Shown: positions 1-8,933, counted from the first letter of the stretch. The stretch: 64,000 nt of DNA from Pseudoalteromonas luteoviolacea B = ATCC 29581 (GCA_000333235.1 CAPN01000051.1:248001-312000), one strand, 5' to 3'. Translations and numbers: made by a program. Notes: generated from the sequence alone by a model not told the origin.

Positions 1-1
1 A

Positions 2-202
2 GTTTGTCTTTTTGTCATGTACAAATGGAAAAAAGTCCGTTTATCTGAAGAGCTTGCTCAAGGCTGCGATGACTATGTTGGAAGCTGGGTTGAGAAATAC
101 GTGAATTTTTCACTTTCAACGTTTATTCCAGTTATATTGCTCGTCATTTTCATCAATACCGTGGCGACTAAATTCTTTGCAACGAGTTTGTTTGGTTTTT
201 AG
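2..202 (+). CDS. C-terminal end of a membrane transporter, possibly sodium:neurotransmitter symporter family (partial)
   Basis: The reading frame is open from the first bases of the window, so the gene begins upstream and only about the last 66 residues are visible. A charged stretch (YKWKKVRLSEEL) is followed by an aromatic region with GSWVEKYVNF and then one strongly hydrophobic segment (IPVILLVIFINTVATKFF) that reads as the last transmembrane helix. A cytoplasmic linker followed by a final helix with a Pro near its start resembles the end of NSS-family sodium-dependent transporters. The fragment is too short to prove the family, and any multi-pass carrier could end this way. Confidence 0.5.
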   Translation, partial: VCLFVMYKWKKVRLSEELAQGCDDYVGSWVEKYVNFSLSTFIPVILLVIFINTVATKFFATSLFGF

Positions 203-243
203 GTTGTTTGTTTTTTCAGTAATCGCTGGTGACACCCGCTTTG

Positions 244-903
244 TTACCAGCTACTTCTAAATCCAGAGTCTAGGTATACACCTAATCCTAGCGTAAAAAT
301 CCATAAACCCCACAAACTGTGTTCAAGCACACAGACCAATAGCGATCGGCTATGGGCGTAAGTATACGCAAACAATAATCCACCGAAAAATGAGAGCGAA
401 ATGGCGATAACGTTATCATAAACACAATGTGCCAGAGCAAACGTTGTTGCACTCAGTAAAATGCGCAGCGCTTTACTTGGAATAATACGTTTGTAACGGT
501 GGAAAAAGTAACTTCGAAATATGAGTTCTTGTGGTAAAACGGATAGGATAGGATAGAAAAGCAACAACATTAGCCAGTCCTGCGTCGATTGCCTGGGCAT
601 CGCAAACCAATTTTCTTGATTGATTAACCCATAGAGCATCCCAGAGAAAAGTGCTCCGATAAAAAAGAATGTGAAGAGTCGTTTTTTTACAGCAGAAAAG
701 GTGCCTAATGTTGTTAATCTGAAACGTTTAAAGTGTGGATCGGTTAGTAATAGAAAGCCACAAATCACCATCAAAATAATTAATGCGGGCAGCAACCAGT
801 TTTGTAGTTGGCTTTTAAAGTAGTAAGCAAGTATAGGTAGTCCAAAAAAGACAAGTACCAGTTCACACCAGCGATATTGATTTGCGCTCAAATTAATCGT
901 CAA
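244..903 (-). CDS. CPBP-family intramembrane metalloprotease-like protein
   Basis: This 219-residue protein has about six hydrophobic segments. It carries the CPBP (CAAX/Abi) motifs in order: PQELIFRSYFFHRY (normally EExxxR, here QExxxR), FALAH (FxxxH) and HSLWGLW near the C-terminus. In characterised members the Glu and His residues hold the zinc or activate water inside the membrane. The first Glu is replaced by Gln, so catalytic ability is uncertain. The frame begins at TTG with no ATG upstream before a stop and no good ribosome binding site, so the start is doubtful. It lies downstream of yciB on the same strand. Substrate unknown. Confidence 0.75.
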   Translation of the reverse strand: MTINLSANQYRWCELVLVFFGLPILAYYFKSQLQNWLLPALIILMVICGFLLLTDPHFKRFRLTTLGTFSAVKKRLFTFFFIGALFSGMLYGLINQENWFAMPRQSTQDWLMLLLFYPILSVLPQELIFRSYFFHRYKRIIPSKALRILLSATTFALAHCVYDNVIAISLSFFGGLLFAYTYAHSRSLLVCVLEHSLWGLWIFTLGLGVYLDSGFRSSW

Positions 904-962
904 GTTGTAGGGGTATGTGCAATATTAAGGGCTTTAAAAGACAGAGTGATGACAGTATGAAC

Positions 963-991
963 GCCAATGTCAGCAATGCGCAGACATTGGC
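963..991. repeat. Perfect 9-bp inverted repeat between yciB and the CPBP gene
   Basis: GCCAATGTC and GACATTGGC are separated by 11 bases in the gap between two minus-strand genes. No T-run follows on either strand, so it is not a clear intrinsic terminator. It may be a transcript-stabilising hairpin. Confidence 0.4.
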
Positions 992-1007
992 TAACAAGAG
1001 TGGGCAG

Positions 1008-1583
1008 CTATTCTTCGGTTGGGAGATATTTGTACACTTTAAACATAGTCAACATAATGGCAACAAAAGTAATACCCATCAAGCCAAAAACTTTAAAATT
1101 AACCCAAGTATCAAGGGAAAAATTAAAGGCCACGTACAAGTTAAGACCGGCGATAAAATAAAATAAAATAATCCAAGCAAAAAGCAATTGATTAAAAATA
1201 GCGGCTGGGATTTTTATTTCAACGTTGGTCTCCCCTTTTTCTGAACCGATGGAAGAAAATAAGCCAAGAAGCGCTTTCTCGACCAAATTTGTTTTAAATA
1301 AAAGCCTACCGAATAAAAGGGCTGAGCCCAATAAAGCATAAACTAAGGTTGCTTTCCACTGAATAAATTGTTCGTCGTGAAAAGCCAGGGTCATACCACC
1401 TAGCACAACAGCGATGCCTGCAAAGATCCAATGTTTGTTTTCAATTTTACCCTTAGAAACTTGATAGTAAATCAATTGGATCACTGCAGCGATAATTAAG
1501 ACACCGGTCGCCCAAAAGATGTCGACGCTTTTGTAGATTACGAAAAATAAAATGAGTGGCAAATATTCAAACAACAACGCCAT
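1008..1583 (-). CDS. yciB: Inner-membrane septation protein A (YciB)
   Basis: The 191-residue protein has about five or six transmembrane segments. The N-terminal MALLFEYLPLILFFVIYK and the central segments ending in VNFKVFGLMGITF match the YciB/IspZ family, which is linked to envelope integrity and division-site wall synthesis in enteric bacteria. I place the start at the ATG at 1583 because TAGGA lies 8 bases upstream; a TTG six codons earlier has no ribosome binding site. It is slightly longer than E. coli YciB (179 residues). Confidence 0.9.
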   Translation of the reverse strand: MALLFEYLPLILFFVIYKSVDIFWATGVLIIAAVIQLIYYQVSKGKIENKHWIFAGIAVVLGGMTLAFHDEQFIQWKATLVYALLGSALLFGRLLFKTNLVEKALLGLFSSIGSEKGETNVEIKIPAAIFNQLLFAWIILFYFIAGLNLYVAFNFSLDTWVNFKVFGLMGITFVAIMLTMFKVYKYLPTEE

Positions 1584-1759
1584 GTTTTTAATCCTATTCA
1601 ATATTCTACTGGCGTTTTATCAAGTTGTGGCATCAAGTTCAAGATTGACTTTACGTTGTTATTCTCTTAGCCTTCGCAGCATTTTCATGAAGCCCTTGTT
1701 TAAGCAGGAATTAAAACTAGGGTTCAGGTCATAAAATAGTTTGTAACACGAAGTAAAAA

Positions 1760-2029
1760 ATGAACAAGAAACAACTGATAGATGACATGGCCGAATTGGC
1801 AGATTTGACCAAAGTTGATACAACGAATGCCTTAAATAGTTTGTTAAATTTGATCACCAAACGATTGTCTGAGGGTGATCCGATAACGCTACACAATTTA
1901 GGTACGTTAAGCTTGAGTTATCATCCGGCGAAAGTTGGTCGTAACCCGCAAACGGGTGAAAAAATGATGATAGAAGGAAAGAATAAAATTGCCTTCAAAG
2001 CCGCTAAAGGACTTAAAGAGACTCTGTAG
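1760..2029 (+). CDS. HU/IHF-family DNA-binding protein
   Basis: At 89 residues this is the usual size for HU. The fold signature is complete: an N-terminal helix pair (MNKKQLIDDMAEL), the dimer core, and the DNA-inserting arm GRNPQTGE at residues 59-66 with the minor-groove proline. It ends in FKAAKGLKETL, typical of HU C-terminal helices. It is diverged from canonical HupA/HupB (for example LHNLGTLSLSYHPAKV), so it may be an accessory HU paralogue. It stands alone and convergent with the trp operon, sharing the hairpin at 2037-2065. The ribosome binding site is weak (GAAG). Confidence 0.9.
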   Translation: MNKKQLIDDMAELADLTKVDTTNALNSLLNLITKRLSEGDPITLHNLGTLSLSYHPAKVGRNPQTGEKMMIEGKNKIAFKAAKGLKETL

Positions 2030-2036
2030 TGACAAC

Positions 2037-2065
2037 AAAGTAGCGAGCGCCTTACTCGCTACTTT
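2037..2065. terminator. Bidirectional terminator between the HU gene and the trp operon
   Basis: AAAGTAGCGAG and CTCGCTACTTT form a perfect 11-bp stem around a 7-base loop. A/T-rich arms on both sides let it serve both convergent transcripts. Confidence 0.8.
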
Positions 2066-2079
2066 AATTGAACTGCAAC

Positions 2080-2889
2080 TTAACTCGCTTTGGTTGCAGC
2101 TTTCATATTACGAACAAAACTCTTCAATTCGCTCAGCATTAGCTCTGGTACAGCTAAGTGCTTTTCGATAATTTTGACGACTGCCGAACCACTAATCGCA
2201 CCTGCGGCGCCCGATGCTAGCGCTTGCTTAACGTGTTCAGGGGTTGAAATACCAAATCCGAGTAATGCTGGAGCTGCACGGTAATGCAAAAGCTTGTCAA
2301 TCATATTCGTGGCTGGCATTTCTGCGACCGTTTCAGCACCCGTGACACCTGCTCTCGATAGTAAATAGGTGTAACCCCTGCCATAGGAAGCGCATTGTCG
2401 TAGGGTATCGTCATCCGCATTTGGTGTCGCGATAAATATAGGTGCGATGTCGTTGGCCATTGCGGCATGACGGAAGCGTTTTGATTCATGTAACGGTACA
2501 TCGGCGACTAATATTGAATCAACCCCGACACTTTTCGCTTCTTTGTAAAATTGTTCAATACCACGGGCAAATACCAGATTTGAATACAATAACAAGCCAA
2601 TTGGAATGTTTGGGGCGTATTCACGTACTGCCCGTAGAATGTCAAAGCAATCGTTAGTGTGAATATTTTGCTCTAATGCGCGAATATTAGCGGCTTGGAT
2701 CACTGGACCGTCGGCGATAGGGTCTGAGAATGGAATGCCCAATTCTAGTGCATCGGCACCGCCATCGATGAGTGCTTTAATAATTGCTAAGCTCTGATCT
2801 TTATTTGGGTCACCGATGGTAACGAATGGAACAAACGCCCCTTCGTTCGTTTCTTTGAGATGAGCAAATAGTTCGTCGTAGCGTCTCAT
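2080..2889 (-). CDS. trpA: Tryptophan synthase alpha subunit
   Basis: A TIM-barrel lyase that releases indole from indole-3-glycerol phosphate for channelling to TrpB. The 269 residues match the family length. [16 protein letters not shown] near residue 50 holds the catalytic Glu and Asp, and AGVTGAE and GFGIS form the phosphate-binding loops. The ATG overlaps the trpB stop (ATGA), with GAGG upstream, so translation is coupled. It is the last gene of the operon. Confidence 0.98.
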   Translation of the reverse strand: MRRYDELFAHLKETNEGAFVPFVTIGDPNKDQSLAIIKALIDGGADALELGIPFSDPIADGPVIQAANIRALEQNIHTNDCFDILRAVREYAPNIPIGLLLYSNLVFARGIEQFYKEAKSVGVDSILVADVPLHESKRFRHAAMANDIAPIFIATPNADDDTLRQCASYGRGYTYLLSRAGVTGAETVAEMPATNMIDKLLHYRAAPALLGFGISTPEHVKQALASGAAGAISGSAVVKIIEKHLAVPELMLSELKSFVRNMKAATKAS

Positions 2890-4070
2890 AGTGAACCTCG
2901 TTTTTCTAAAACTTTATGTACGTGTGCTAAATCCTTATCGCCACGACCACTTAAATTAACGACTAAGATTGTATCTTGTGTTTGCTCTTCTGCGAGTTTA
3001 AGTGCATAAGCAAGGGCGTGACTAGACTCTAACGCTGGAATAATCCCTTCGTGCTTTGCAAGTGTTTGGAACGCATCGAGCGCCTCGTCGTCGGTAATGC
3101 CAACGTATTGAGCACGACCTGTATCGGCTAAATAAGCATGTTGTGGGCCAACGGCTGGGTAATCTAATCCCGCTGAAACAGAATAGGATTCCTCAATCTG
3201 ACCGTCTTGTGTCTGCATAATGAAGGTATATGCGCCGTGTAAAATTCCCTTTGAGCCCTTACAGATAGTTGCACCATGTTCATGAGTATCCAGGCCTTTG
3301 CCTGCAGGTTCAACGCCAATTAATTTAACAGAAGGTTCGTCGATAAAGTCGGTGAACATTCCAATTGCATTGGACCCACCACCTACGCAGGCGATTACCG
3401 CATCAGGTAATCGACCTTCAGCGGCTAACACTTGTTGTTTTGCTTCAATGCCAATCATTTTTTGGAACTCGCGCACAACAGTTGGGAACGGGTGTGGGCC
3501 TGCCGCAGTACCGAGCAGATAATGAGCCGTTTTATAATTAGCTGACCAGTCCCTAAGGGCTTCGTTAACCGCGTCTTTTAACGTGCCAGAGCCCGCAGTA
3601 ACTGGGATCACTTCAGCACCCATTAGGCGCATACGAAATACGTTTGGTTGTTGACGCTCTACGTCTTTTGCACCCATGTAAATACGACACTTGAGGCCTA
3701 AAAGGGCACATGCTAATGCGGTTGCAACGCCATGTTGACCCGCGCCTGTTTCAGCAATTACCTCGTGTTTCCCCATTCGCTTGGTAAGTAATGCTTGTCC
3801 AAGTACTTGGTTGGTTTTATGAGCACCACCATGCAACAGATCTTCTCGTTTTAAATACAGCTTGACCTTCGGGTTTTTGATTAAGTTACGGGTTAATGTA
3901 AGGGGAGTAGGGCGACCTGCATACTCCTTTAGTAATTGATTAAATTCCGCTAAAAAAGCGGGATCTTGTTGTGCCTTTTCGAATTCAGCATCGAGCTGTT
4001 TTAGCGCAGGAACAAGTAGTTCGGGGACGAACATACCACCAAAATCGCCAAAGTATCCTTTGTTTTCCAT
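2886..4070 (-). CDS. trpB: Tryptophan synthase beta subunit
   Basis: A PLP enzyme that joins indole and serine to make tryptophan, in an alpha2-beta2 complex with TrpA. The 394-residue protein starts [21 protein letters not shown] carries the PLP-binding lysine, and GGGSNAIG is the phosphate loop. The start at 4070 is chosen because GAGGTGG precedes it directly and family alignment begins there; an ATG ten codons upstream lies inside trpC. The Shine-Dalgarno overlaps the trpC stop codon. Confidence 0.98.
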   Translation of the reverse strand: MENKGYFGDFGGMFVPELLVPALKQLDAEFEKAQQDPAFLAEFNQLLKEYAGRPTPLTLTRNLIKNPKVKLYLKREDLLHGGAHKTNQVLGQALLTKRMGKHEVIAETGAGQHGVATALACALLGLKCRIYMGAKDVERQQPNVFRMRLMGAEVIPVTAGSGTLKDAVNEALRDWSANYKTAHYLLGTAAGPHPFPTVVREFQKMIGIEAKQQVLAAEGRLPDAVIACVGGGSNAIGMFTDFIDEPSVKLIGVEPAGKGLDTHEHGATICKGSKGILHGAYTFIMQTQDGQIEESYSVSAGLDYPAVGPQHAYLADTGRAQYVGITDDEALDAFQTLAKHEGIIPALESSHALAYALKLAEEQTQDTILVVNLSGRGDKDLAHVHKVLEKRGSL

Positions 4071-4077
4071 GACCACC

Positions 4078-5442
4078 TCAATATTTTCTAATTTGTGCAA
4101 ACGCTGCGCGGATTTTTTCTACGCTCTTTTTGCCGGGGCTAACTTCTACCCCTGAATTTAAATCAAAACCACATGCGCCTAAGTATTGTGCATTCGAAAC
4201 GTTTTCAGCATTTAATCCACCTGCAAGAATAAACGGTGTATCAGCACCTTGTATTAACTGCCAATCAAACGTTTTACCTGTGCCTCCTGATTGGTTATTG
4301 GCTTTAGTATCAAATAAATGTTTATCAACATATTCATAGGTCTCGGGCTTGTTTGTGCTAATACCTTGAGCTTTCCAGATTTGACACGTCACAGGCAATA
4401 AATTTCGTAGTAATTGCACATAATCTTGGCTTTCATCTCCGTGAAGTTGCACCGCCGCGAGTTTTAATTTGTTTGCACATTCTGCAACGTCGTCTAGCGA
4501 TGCATTGACAAAAACGCCTACGAATTTGAGTGGCGCACTGTCTACGACTTCACGCGCACAATCTAAATCAACATAGCGAGGAGATTTTGGGTAGAAAATT
4601 AATCCCCCATAAATCGCCCCCGCTTCGTATGCTGCGATAGCATCTTGTGTGCGAGTTAAACCACAGATTTTGTTTTCCCCTAAAATAAGTTGGCGACACG
4701 CTTCCTCGATATTTGGCTGGGCCATTATTGAACTACCGACCAAGAAACCATCTACGATAGGAGATAAACGTTTAACGTCTTTGTGCGTGTAAATGCCTGA
4801 TTCAGAGATAACTACCGCGCCGTTATTGATTAATGGGCGGAGTTTTTCTGTGGTTGCTAAATCAGTCGACAGATCCCGTAAGTTACGGTTGTTAATTCCA
4901 ATAAGGTTTGCACCTAGGGCAAGTGCTCTATGAGTTTCTTCCTCATTACTCACTTCGGTAAGTACCGTCATTTGCAGGGATTGGGCAACCTTTGCTAATG
5001 TTTGATATTGTTCATCATTTAATACGGATAGCATTAGCAAAACTGCATCCCCACCGTAGTAACGAGCTAAATAGACTTGGTACTCGTCAATAAAAAAGTC
5101 TTTGCAAATGATAGGCTGCTCGACTTTAGCGCGAACGTAGGCAAGATAGTCAAAACTACCCTGAAAATATTTTTCGTCTGTTAAGACACTTATGCAGGTT
5201 GCATAGCGTGAATAAGTGTGAGTGATTTCACTTAAATCAAAGTGAGCACGAATGAGGCCTTTCGAGGGGGAGGCCTTCTTACATTCAAGAATAAACTGAG
5301 TCCCTTCTTGAGCTAGGGCACCAATAAAAGAGCGAGTTGAAGGCGTTAATGAGTCTTTGAATTGCGCAAGTGGAAATGCTGCCTTACGTTTCTCGACTTC
5401 AATCATTTTATCAGCGACGATTTTTTCTAAAACATTAGCCAT
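4078..5442 (-). CDS. trpC: Bifunctional indole-3-glycerol-phosphate synthase / phosphoribosylanthranilate isomerase
   Basis: A fused two-barrel enzyme of 454 residues. Residues 1 to about 253 are the TrpC domain ([33 protein letters not shown]). From about residue 256 the TrpF domain follows ([28 protein letters not shown]). They catalyse two consecutive steps from phosphoribosylanthranilate to indole-3-glycerol phosphate. The fusion is the same as in enteric bacteria and many Alteromonadales. The start overlaps the end of trpD by 8 bases. Confidence 0.97.
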   Translation of the reverse strand: MANVLEKIVADKMIEVEKRKAAFPLAQFKDSLTPSTRSFIGALAQEGTQFILECKKASPSKGLIRAHFDLSEITHTYSRYATCISVLTDEKYFQGSFDYLAYVRAKVEQPIICKDFFIDEYQVYLARYYGGDAVLLMLSVLNDEQYQTLAKVAQSLQMTVLTEVSNEEETHRALALGANLIGINNRNLRDLSTDLATTEKLRPLINNGAVVISESGIYTHKDVKRLSPIVDGFLVGSSIMAQPNIEEACRQLILGENKICGLTRTQDAIAAYEAGAIYGGLIFYPKSPRYVDLDCAREVVDSAPLKFVGVFVNASLDDVAECANKLKLAAVQLHGDESQDYVQLLRNLLPVTCQIWKAQGISTNKPETYEYVDKHLFDTKANNQSGGTGKTFDWQLIQGADTPFILAGGLNAENVSNAQYLGACGFDLNSGVEVSPGKKSVEKIRAAFAQIRKY

Positions 5443-6436
5443 GGCTGCTCTCTCTAATTTTATTCAGCGTTTCCATTGCAACGCCTTGTTCGAGTATCTC
5501 AAGTACAAATGACGTAGCTTCTTTTAAGTTCGTGTATCGGCCTTGCAGGTACAGCAATGCCGCAACATTTACAGCAATGGCTGCGTTGTGCGCTGTATCG
5601 CCTTTGCCAGCTAAAATCGCGAGACTCGCCTTTGCGTTGTAGTCTGGCGTATCACCTTTGATGTCTTCAAGTGAATACTTTGCAAGTCCAAAGTGTTCTG
5701 GGGTAAGTTGGTATTCTTTAAGTTGATCGCCATCAATCTCAACAACAAAGGTATCACCGTGCAACGCGATTTCATCAGTACCTGCGCCATGCACTACCAT
5801 AGCGCGTTCTGTACCAAGCGTTTGTAATGTTTTTGCCATGGGCAGGCATAGTGCTTTGTCGTAAACACCAAGTAATTGAATTGCAGGTTTAGCAGGATTG
5901 GCTAGTGGACCAAGTAAGTTAAAAATGGTGCGAGTTTTTAATGTTGTGCGAGTTGCCATCGCATGCTTCACGCCTTGGTGATATAAAGGAGCAAATAGGA
6001 AGGTAAAGTTACTATCACGCAAGCATTGCTGTGCAACGTTAGGTGACATCTCAATATTTATCCCAAGTGTTTTTAATAAGTCAGCCGAGCCAGACTTACT
6101 CGATACGCTGCGGTTTCCATGTTTGACCATTGGAATACCGCAAGCAGCAGCTACGATTGCTGCAGTGGTACTCACATTAATCGTATTTGCACCATCACCA
6201 CCGGTACCGCAGCTGTCCGCGCAGGTTAACGAACCACTATCAAAATTTACCGCATTAGTGCGCATCGAGGCCGCGGCACCTGCGATTTCATCGACGGTTT
6301 CACCCTTTAGTTTTAATGCCACTAGGGCAGCTGAAATCTCGATATCAGTTAATTCACCGCGCATAATTTTGTCGAACAACGTGCGCGCTTGCACAAAGTT
6401 CAATGGTTGCTTATTTAACAGTAATTCTAATTCCAT
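5435..6436 (-). CDS. trpD: Anthranilate phosphoribosyltransferase
   Basis: Transfers phosphoribosyl from PRPP to anthranilate. At 333 residues it has the family's usual length. CGTGGDGANTINVSTT is the PRPP/pyrophosphate loop and KHGNRSVSSKSGSADLLK the second substrate segment. I set the start at 6436 because AAGGAG sits 8 bases before it and the ATG overlaps the trpG stop (TAATG). The ATG six codons earlier contains that ribosome binding site and is unlikely to be used. TrpD is not fused to TrpG here, unlike in E. coli. Confidence 0.97.
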   Translation of the reverse strand: MELELLLNKQPLNFVQARTLFDKIMRGELTDIEISAALVALKLKGETVDEIAGAAASMRTNAVNFDSGSLTCADSCGTGGDGANTINVSTTAAIVAAACGIPMVKHGNRSVSSKSGSADLLKTLGINIEMSPNVAQQCLRDSNFTFLFAPLYHQGVKHAMATRTTLKTRTIFNLLGPLANPAKPAIQLLGVYDKALCLPMAKTLQTLGTERAMVVHGAGTDEIALHGDTFVVEIDGDQLKEYQLTPEHFGLAKYSLEDIKGDTPDYNAKASLAILAGKGDTAHNAAIAVNVAALLYLQGRYTNLKEATSFVLEILEQGVAMETLNKIRESSHG

Positions 6437-7038
6437 TACGCGTCTCCTTGACATAAAAATTCGATACTTTGCTTTAACAATTGCGCGCCATTCGGAGTTA
6501 AGATTGATTCAGGATGGAATTGAAAACCCAGCGCTTTATCTTGCTTATGATAGATGGCCATGGGTATCTCTTTGTATCGAGCAATAACCTCAAGGCAAGT
6601 TGGTACTTGAGTTGCCATGAGGGAATGATACCTTGCAACAGGCATAGAATTCCCCATACCTGAAAAAACAGGATGTTTATCAATTTCGATGATTGATGCT
6701 TTTCCGTGGACTGTTTCTCCGGCGTGACCAACGATTCCGCCATAGCTTTGGGTGAGTGCTTGATGACCTAAGCATATTCCAAGCATTGGAAATTTTCCTT
6801 GGCACAGTTTGATTAATTCAAGTAAACAACCAGCTTCACTTGGATTTCCAGGACCCGGTGACAGCACGACAATGACAGGCTCGTTTTCTTGCGTCATTTT
6901 ATCGAAAATATAACGGGCAGGGACGTTATTCCGATAGACGATTAAATCCATTCCAAGTAGCAATAGTTCATCAACTAAGTTGTAACTGAACGAATCGAAA
7001 TTATCGAGGAAATAGACCTTTCGTTTTAATTGACTCAT
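6436..7038 (-). CDS. trpG: Anthranilate synthase glutamine amidotransferase component
   Basis: The 200-residue class I amidotransferase supplies ammonia from glutamine to TrpE. DNFDSFSYNL opens the fold, LSPGPGNPSEAG forms the oxyanion loop, GICLGHQ contains the catalytic Cys, and FHPES supplies the His-Glu pair. The ATG overlaps the trpE stop (TGATG), so the two subunits are translationally coupled, as expected for a 1:1 complex. An in-frame GTG one codon earlier is possible but less likely. pabA has the same fold, but the operon position decides for trpG. Confidence 0.96.
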   Translation of the reverse strand: MSQLKRKVYFLDNFDSFSYNLVDELLLLGMDLIVYRNNVPARYIFDKMTQENEPVIVVLSPGPGNPSEAGCLLELIKLCQGKFPMLGICLGHQALTQSYGGIVGHAGETVHGKASIIEIDKHPVFSGMGNSMPVARYHSLMATQVPTCLEVIARYKEIPMAIYHKQDKALGFQFHPESILTPNGAQLLKQSIEFLCQGDA

Positions 7039-8615
7039 CACTCGGCTCCTTGATAGGTCGATTGGATTGCTCGTAGAACGGCTTGGGCTTTTGCGCGAGT
7101 TTCATTCGCTTCTGATTGAGGATCTGAGTCAAATACCACTCCAGCGCCAGCTTGAACGTGGGCAATGTTGTCTTTGACAAACGCAGAGCGAATAACGATG
7201 CAGGTGTCCATATCGCCATTGCCAGTCAGGTAACCCACTGCACCTCCGTAACTTCCTCGACGCGTTTTTTCAGTATGGCGAACGAGCTCAGCCGCTTTAA
7301 CTTTTGGCGCACCCACCAATGTACCCATGTTCATGCATGCCTGATAAGCGTGCAGGGCATCTAAATCAGAGCGCAATTGTCCTACCACCCGAGACACTAA
7401 ATGCATTACTTGCGAGTAGCGGTCTACTTTTAACAGTTCTTTCGCGTGGCGCGTACCAGGTTGGCTGATACGAGCGACATCATTTCGAGCTAAATCTACG
7501 AGCATTAGGTGCTCTGCACGCTCTTTTTGATCGTTACGAAGTTCCAGTTCAATGCGACTGTCTAAATCAGGGTTTATTGAGCCACAGGAAAATTTTCCTC
7601 GAGCACGCGTGCCCGCAATTGGATAGACTTCAACCTGATTAGACGTTTGGCAGTATTTCAATGCGGATTCTGGAGACGCTCCGAATAACACAAATTGTTC
7701 ATCTTGCATATAAAACATGTATGGGCTTGGATTTTGCGTTTTTAACTGTTGATAAGCAAAAAGCGAATCTTTGCATTCAATACTAAAGGTGCGAGAGGGT
7801 ACAACTTGAAAAATGTCGCCATCAACAATATGTTTTTTAAGCGAGGTAACCTGTTGGCAATAGTGATGGTCATCTACATTGACTTTAATTTCACTGCGGC
7901 CAGATAAGGGTTTAAATTTTATATCTAAGGTTTGATCGCATGTCTTGTTCAGTGCTTCGAGTTGTTTGCCAACTTCAAAACAATTTGCATGAACATCAGG
8001 GCCATTAAACACATTGCCGATTAATTCGGTGGTTTGCTCCTGGTGGTCGATGACGATAAGTGTTTCGGCGAGATAAAATACATAGTCTGGGCATGTATTC
8101 AACCCGTTTGGTGCATCGGGTAAGGTTTCAAAGTTCGCCACCATGTCGTAAGCAAATACGCCACCTAAAAAAATACTAAACGGAGTGTCGCTATTACTCT
8201 TTATACTATTAAGCGTGGTGCGTAATGCTGAAAACGCATTGTTTGCCTTGAGCTTTTCATTTTCGTCGTATACGCCATGTTGTTGTGTGTAGGTAATATT
8301 TAATGTGTCATTAGCAATTTCGCTTTGACAATCAGTTAACTGGCCTTGAATAAAAGGCAGTAATTGCATGCCGTTGTTAGAAAGTGCTTTTGCGCTGACT
8401 CGCTGACCATTACATTCAAAACGGATTGCACTATCGACTAAAATTAAACTTTTTACACTGTCTTTTGAATCAATCTCAGCGGACTCTAACAGCAGTGAAT
8501 TTGGCTTATTGAGTGCAGCATAAAGTGACAATGGGCTGGCAATGTAATTGCGCCGTTGTCTAATGCTGGTCACTTCACCAGGTTTTGTCGTGATATGACT
8601 GAAAATCAACCTCAT
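7038..8615 (-). CDS. trpE: Anthranilate synthase component I
   Basis: Converts chorismate to anthranilate and is the feedback-controlled first step of the pathway. The protein has 525 residues. LLLESAEID at 41-49 matches the tryptophan-binding motif of the regulatory site. DGDIFQVVPSR, GASPES, DLARNDVAR and GTLVGAPK mark the chorismate-binding domain. Start: the ATG at 8615 has AAGGGG only one base upstream, which is too close, while a TTG two codons on (8609) has the same AAGGGG at the ideal 7-base spacing and may be the real start. It is the first gene of the operon, just after the second attenuator. Confidence 0.95.
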   Translation of the reverse strand: MRLIFSHITTKPGEVTSIRQRRNYIASPLSLYAALNKPNSLLLESAEIDSKDSVKSLILVDSAIRFECNGQRVSAKALSNNGMQLLPFIQGQLTDCQSEIANDTLNITYTQQHGVYDENEKLKANNAFSALRTTLNSIKSNSDTPFSIFLGGVFAYDMVANFETLPDAPNGLNTCPDYVFYLAETLIVIDHQEQTTELIGNVFNGPDVHANCFEVGKQLEALNKTCDQTLDIKFKPLSGRSEIKVNVDDHHYCQQVTSLKKHIVDGDIFQVVPSRTFSIECKDSLFAYQQLKTQNPSPYMFYMQDEQFVLFGASPESALKYCQTSNQVEVYPIAGTRARGKFSCGSINPDLDSRIELELRNDQKERAEHLMLVDLARNDVARISQPGTRHAKELLKVDRYSQVMHLVSRVVGQLRSDLDALHAYQACMNMGTLVGAPKVKAAELVRHTEKTRRGSYGGAVGYLTGNGDMDTCIVIRSAFVKDNIAHVQAGAGVVFDSDPQSEANETRAKAQAVLRAIQSTYQGAE

Positions 8616-8623
8616 TCCCCTTA

Positions 8624-8662
8624 ATAACAAAAAGCCCCCGCAAGCGATGCTGTGCGGGGGCT
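8624..8662 (-). terminator. Second trp attenuator terminator (adjacent to trpE)
   Basis: In the transcript AGCCCCCGCA and TGCGGGGGCT form a 10-bp stem around a 10-base loop, followed by TTTTTGTTATT. An upstream segment, GCGGG-AC-GGC (transcript direction, right after leader peptide 2), can pair with the 5' arm GCCCCCGC with only a two-base AC bulge. This gives the alternative antiterminator. GTGCCC and GGGAC can form the early pause hairpin. Confidence 0.9.
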
Positions 8663-8692
8663 GTGATTCACATACACCAATGCCGTCCCGCG

Positions 8693-8740
8693 TTATGGGC
8701 ACCACCACCAAGAAACCGTGATTGCATTGCTGAAGTTCAT
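8693..8740 (-). CDS. trpL: Second trp leader peptide
   Basis: The 15-codon frame encodes MNFSNAITVSWWWCP and stops at TAA. Three consecutive Trp codons sit at positions 11-13. TAAGGA lies 8 to 9 bases before the ATG. It lies between the first attenuator terminator and the second one, so its own translation can control only the trpE-proximal terminator. Its length and Trp position are the same as in leader peptide 1, which suggests duplication of a whole attenuator. Confidence 0.9.
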   Translation of the reverse strand: MNFSNAITVSWWWCP

Positions 8741-8753
8741 TCTTAATATCCTT

Positions 8754-8784
8754 AAAACAAAAAACCCGCTAATAAGCGGGTTTT
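8754..8784 (-). terminator. First trp attenuator terminator (promoter-proximal)
   Basis: AAAACCCGCT and AGCGGGTTTT form a 10-bp stem around a 4-base loop, followed in the transcript by TTGTTTT. Upstream AGC-AC-GGGT can pair with ACCCGCT of the 5' arm, again with an AC bulge, as antiterminator. CACTCGT and ACGGGTG, at the end of leader peptide 1, form a 7-bp pause hairpin with a G-U pair. Confidence 0.9.
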
Positions 8785-8820
8785 GAAAATCGTTAGACAC
8801 GACAAATCGCCACCCGTGCT

Positions 8821-8868
8821 TTACGAGTGCCACCACCAAACATTAATTGTTTTATTTTTTGCGTTCAT
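8821..8868 (-). CDS. trpL: First trp leader peptide
   Basis: The 15-codon frame encodes MNAKNKTINVWWWHS and ends at TAA. Trp codons are at positions 11-13, exactly as in leader peptide 2. No strong Shine-Dalgarno is visible before the ATG. It is followed at once by a pause hairpin, antiterminator and terminator, the classical layout for control of transcription by charged tRNA-Trp. Confidence 0.88.
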   Translation of the reverse strand: MNAKNKTINVWWWHS

Positions 8869-8904
8869 GATGTTAACGATACGTTGTATGTCTTAGTTGG
8901 GTAC

Positions 8905-8933
8905 AGTAAATAGGATGGAGGAATCAAAGTCAA
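8905..8933 (-). promoter_or_regulatory. Predicted trp operon promoter
   Basis: TTGACT (8933-8928) and TTTACT (8910-8905) are separated by 17 bases on the minus strand, placing the transcript start near 8898, about 30 bases before leader peptide 1. I searched for the TrpR operator (ACTAGTTAACTAGT type) and see only a weak half-site, AACTAAG, just after the -10. TrpR control is therefore not supported by sequence alone. Confidence 0.5.

Noticed and set aside
915..1166. Two overlapping plus-strand frames opposite the end of yciB
   Set aside because: They overlap the yciB coding region and have low-complexity Lys/Asn composition without ribosome binding sites.
6123..6587. A 154-codon plus-strand frame across trpD and trpG
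   Set aside because: It spans two real overlapping minus-strand genes and resembles no protein.
8616..8711. A 32-codon upstream extension of trpE
   Set aside because: It runs through the second attenuator terminator and reads the Trp codons of leader 2 in another frame as Val-Val-Val; family alignment begins near 8615.
8888..8910. TrpR operator at the trp promoter
   Set aside because: Only a weak half-site (AACTAAG) is present, with no palindrome comparable to the known operator.
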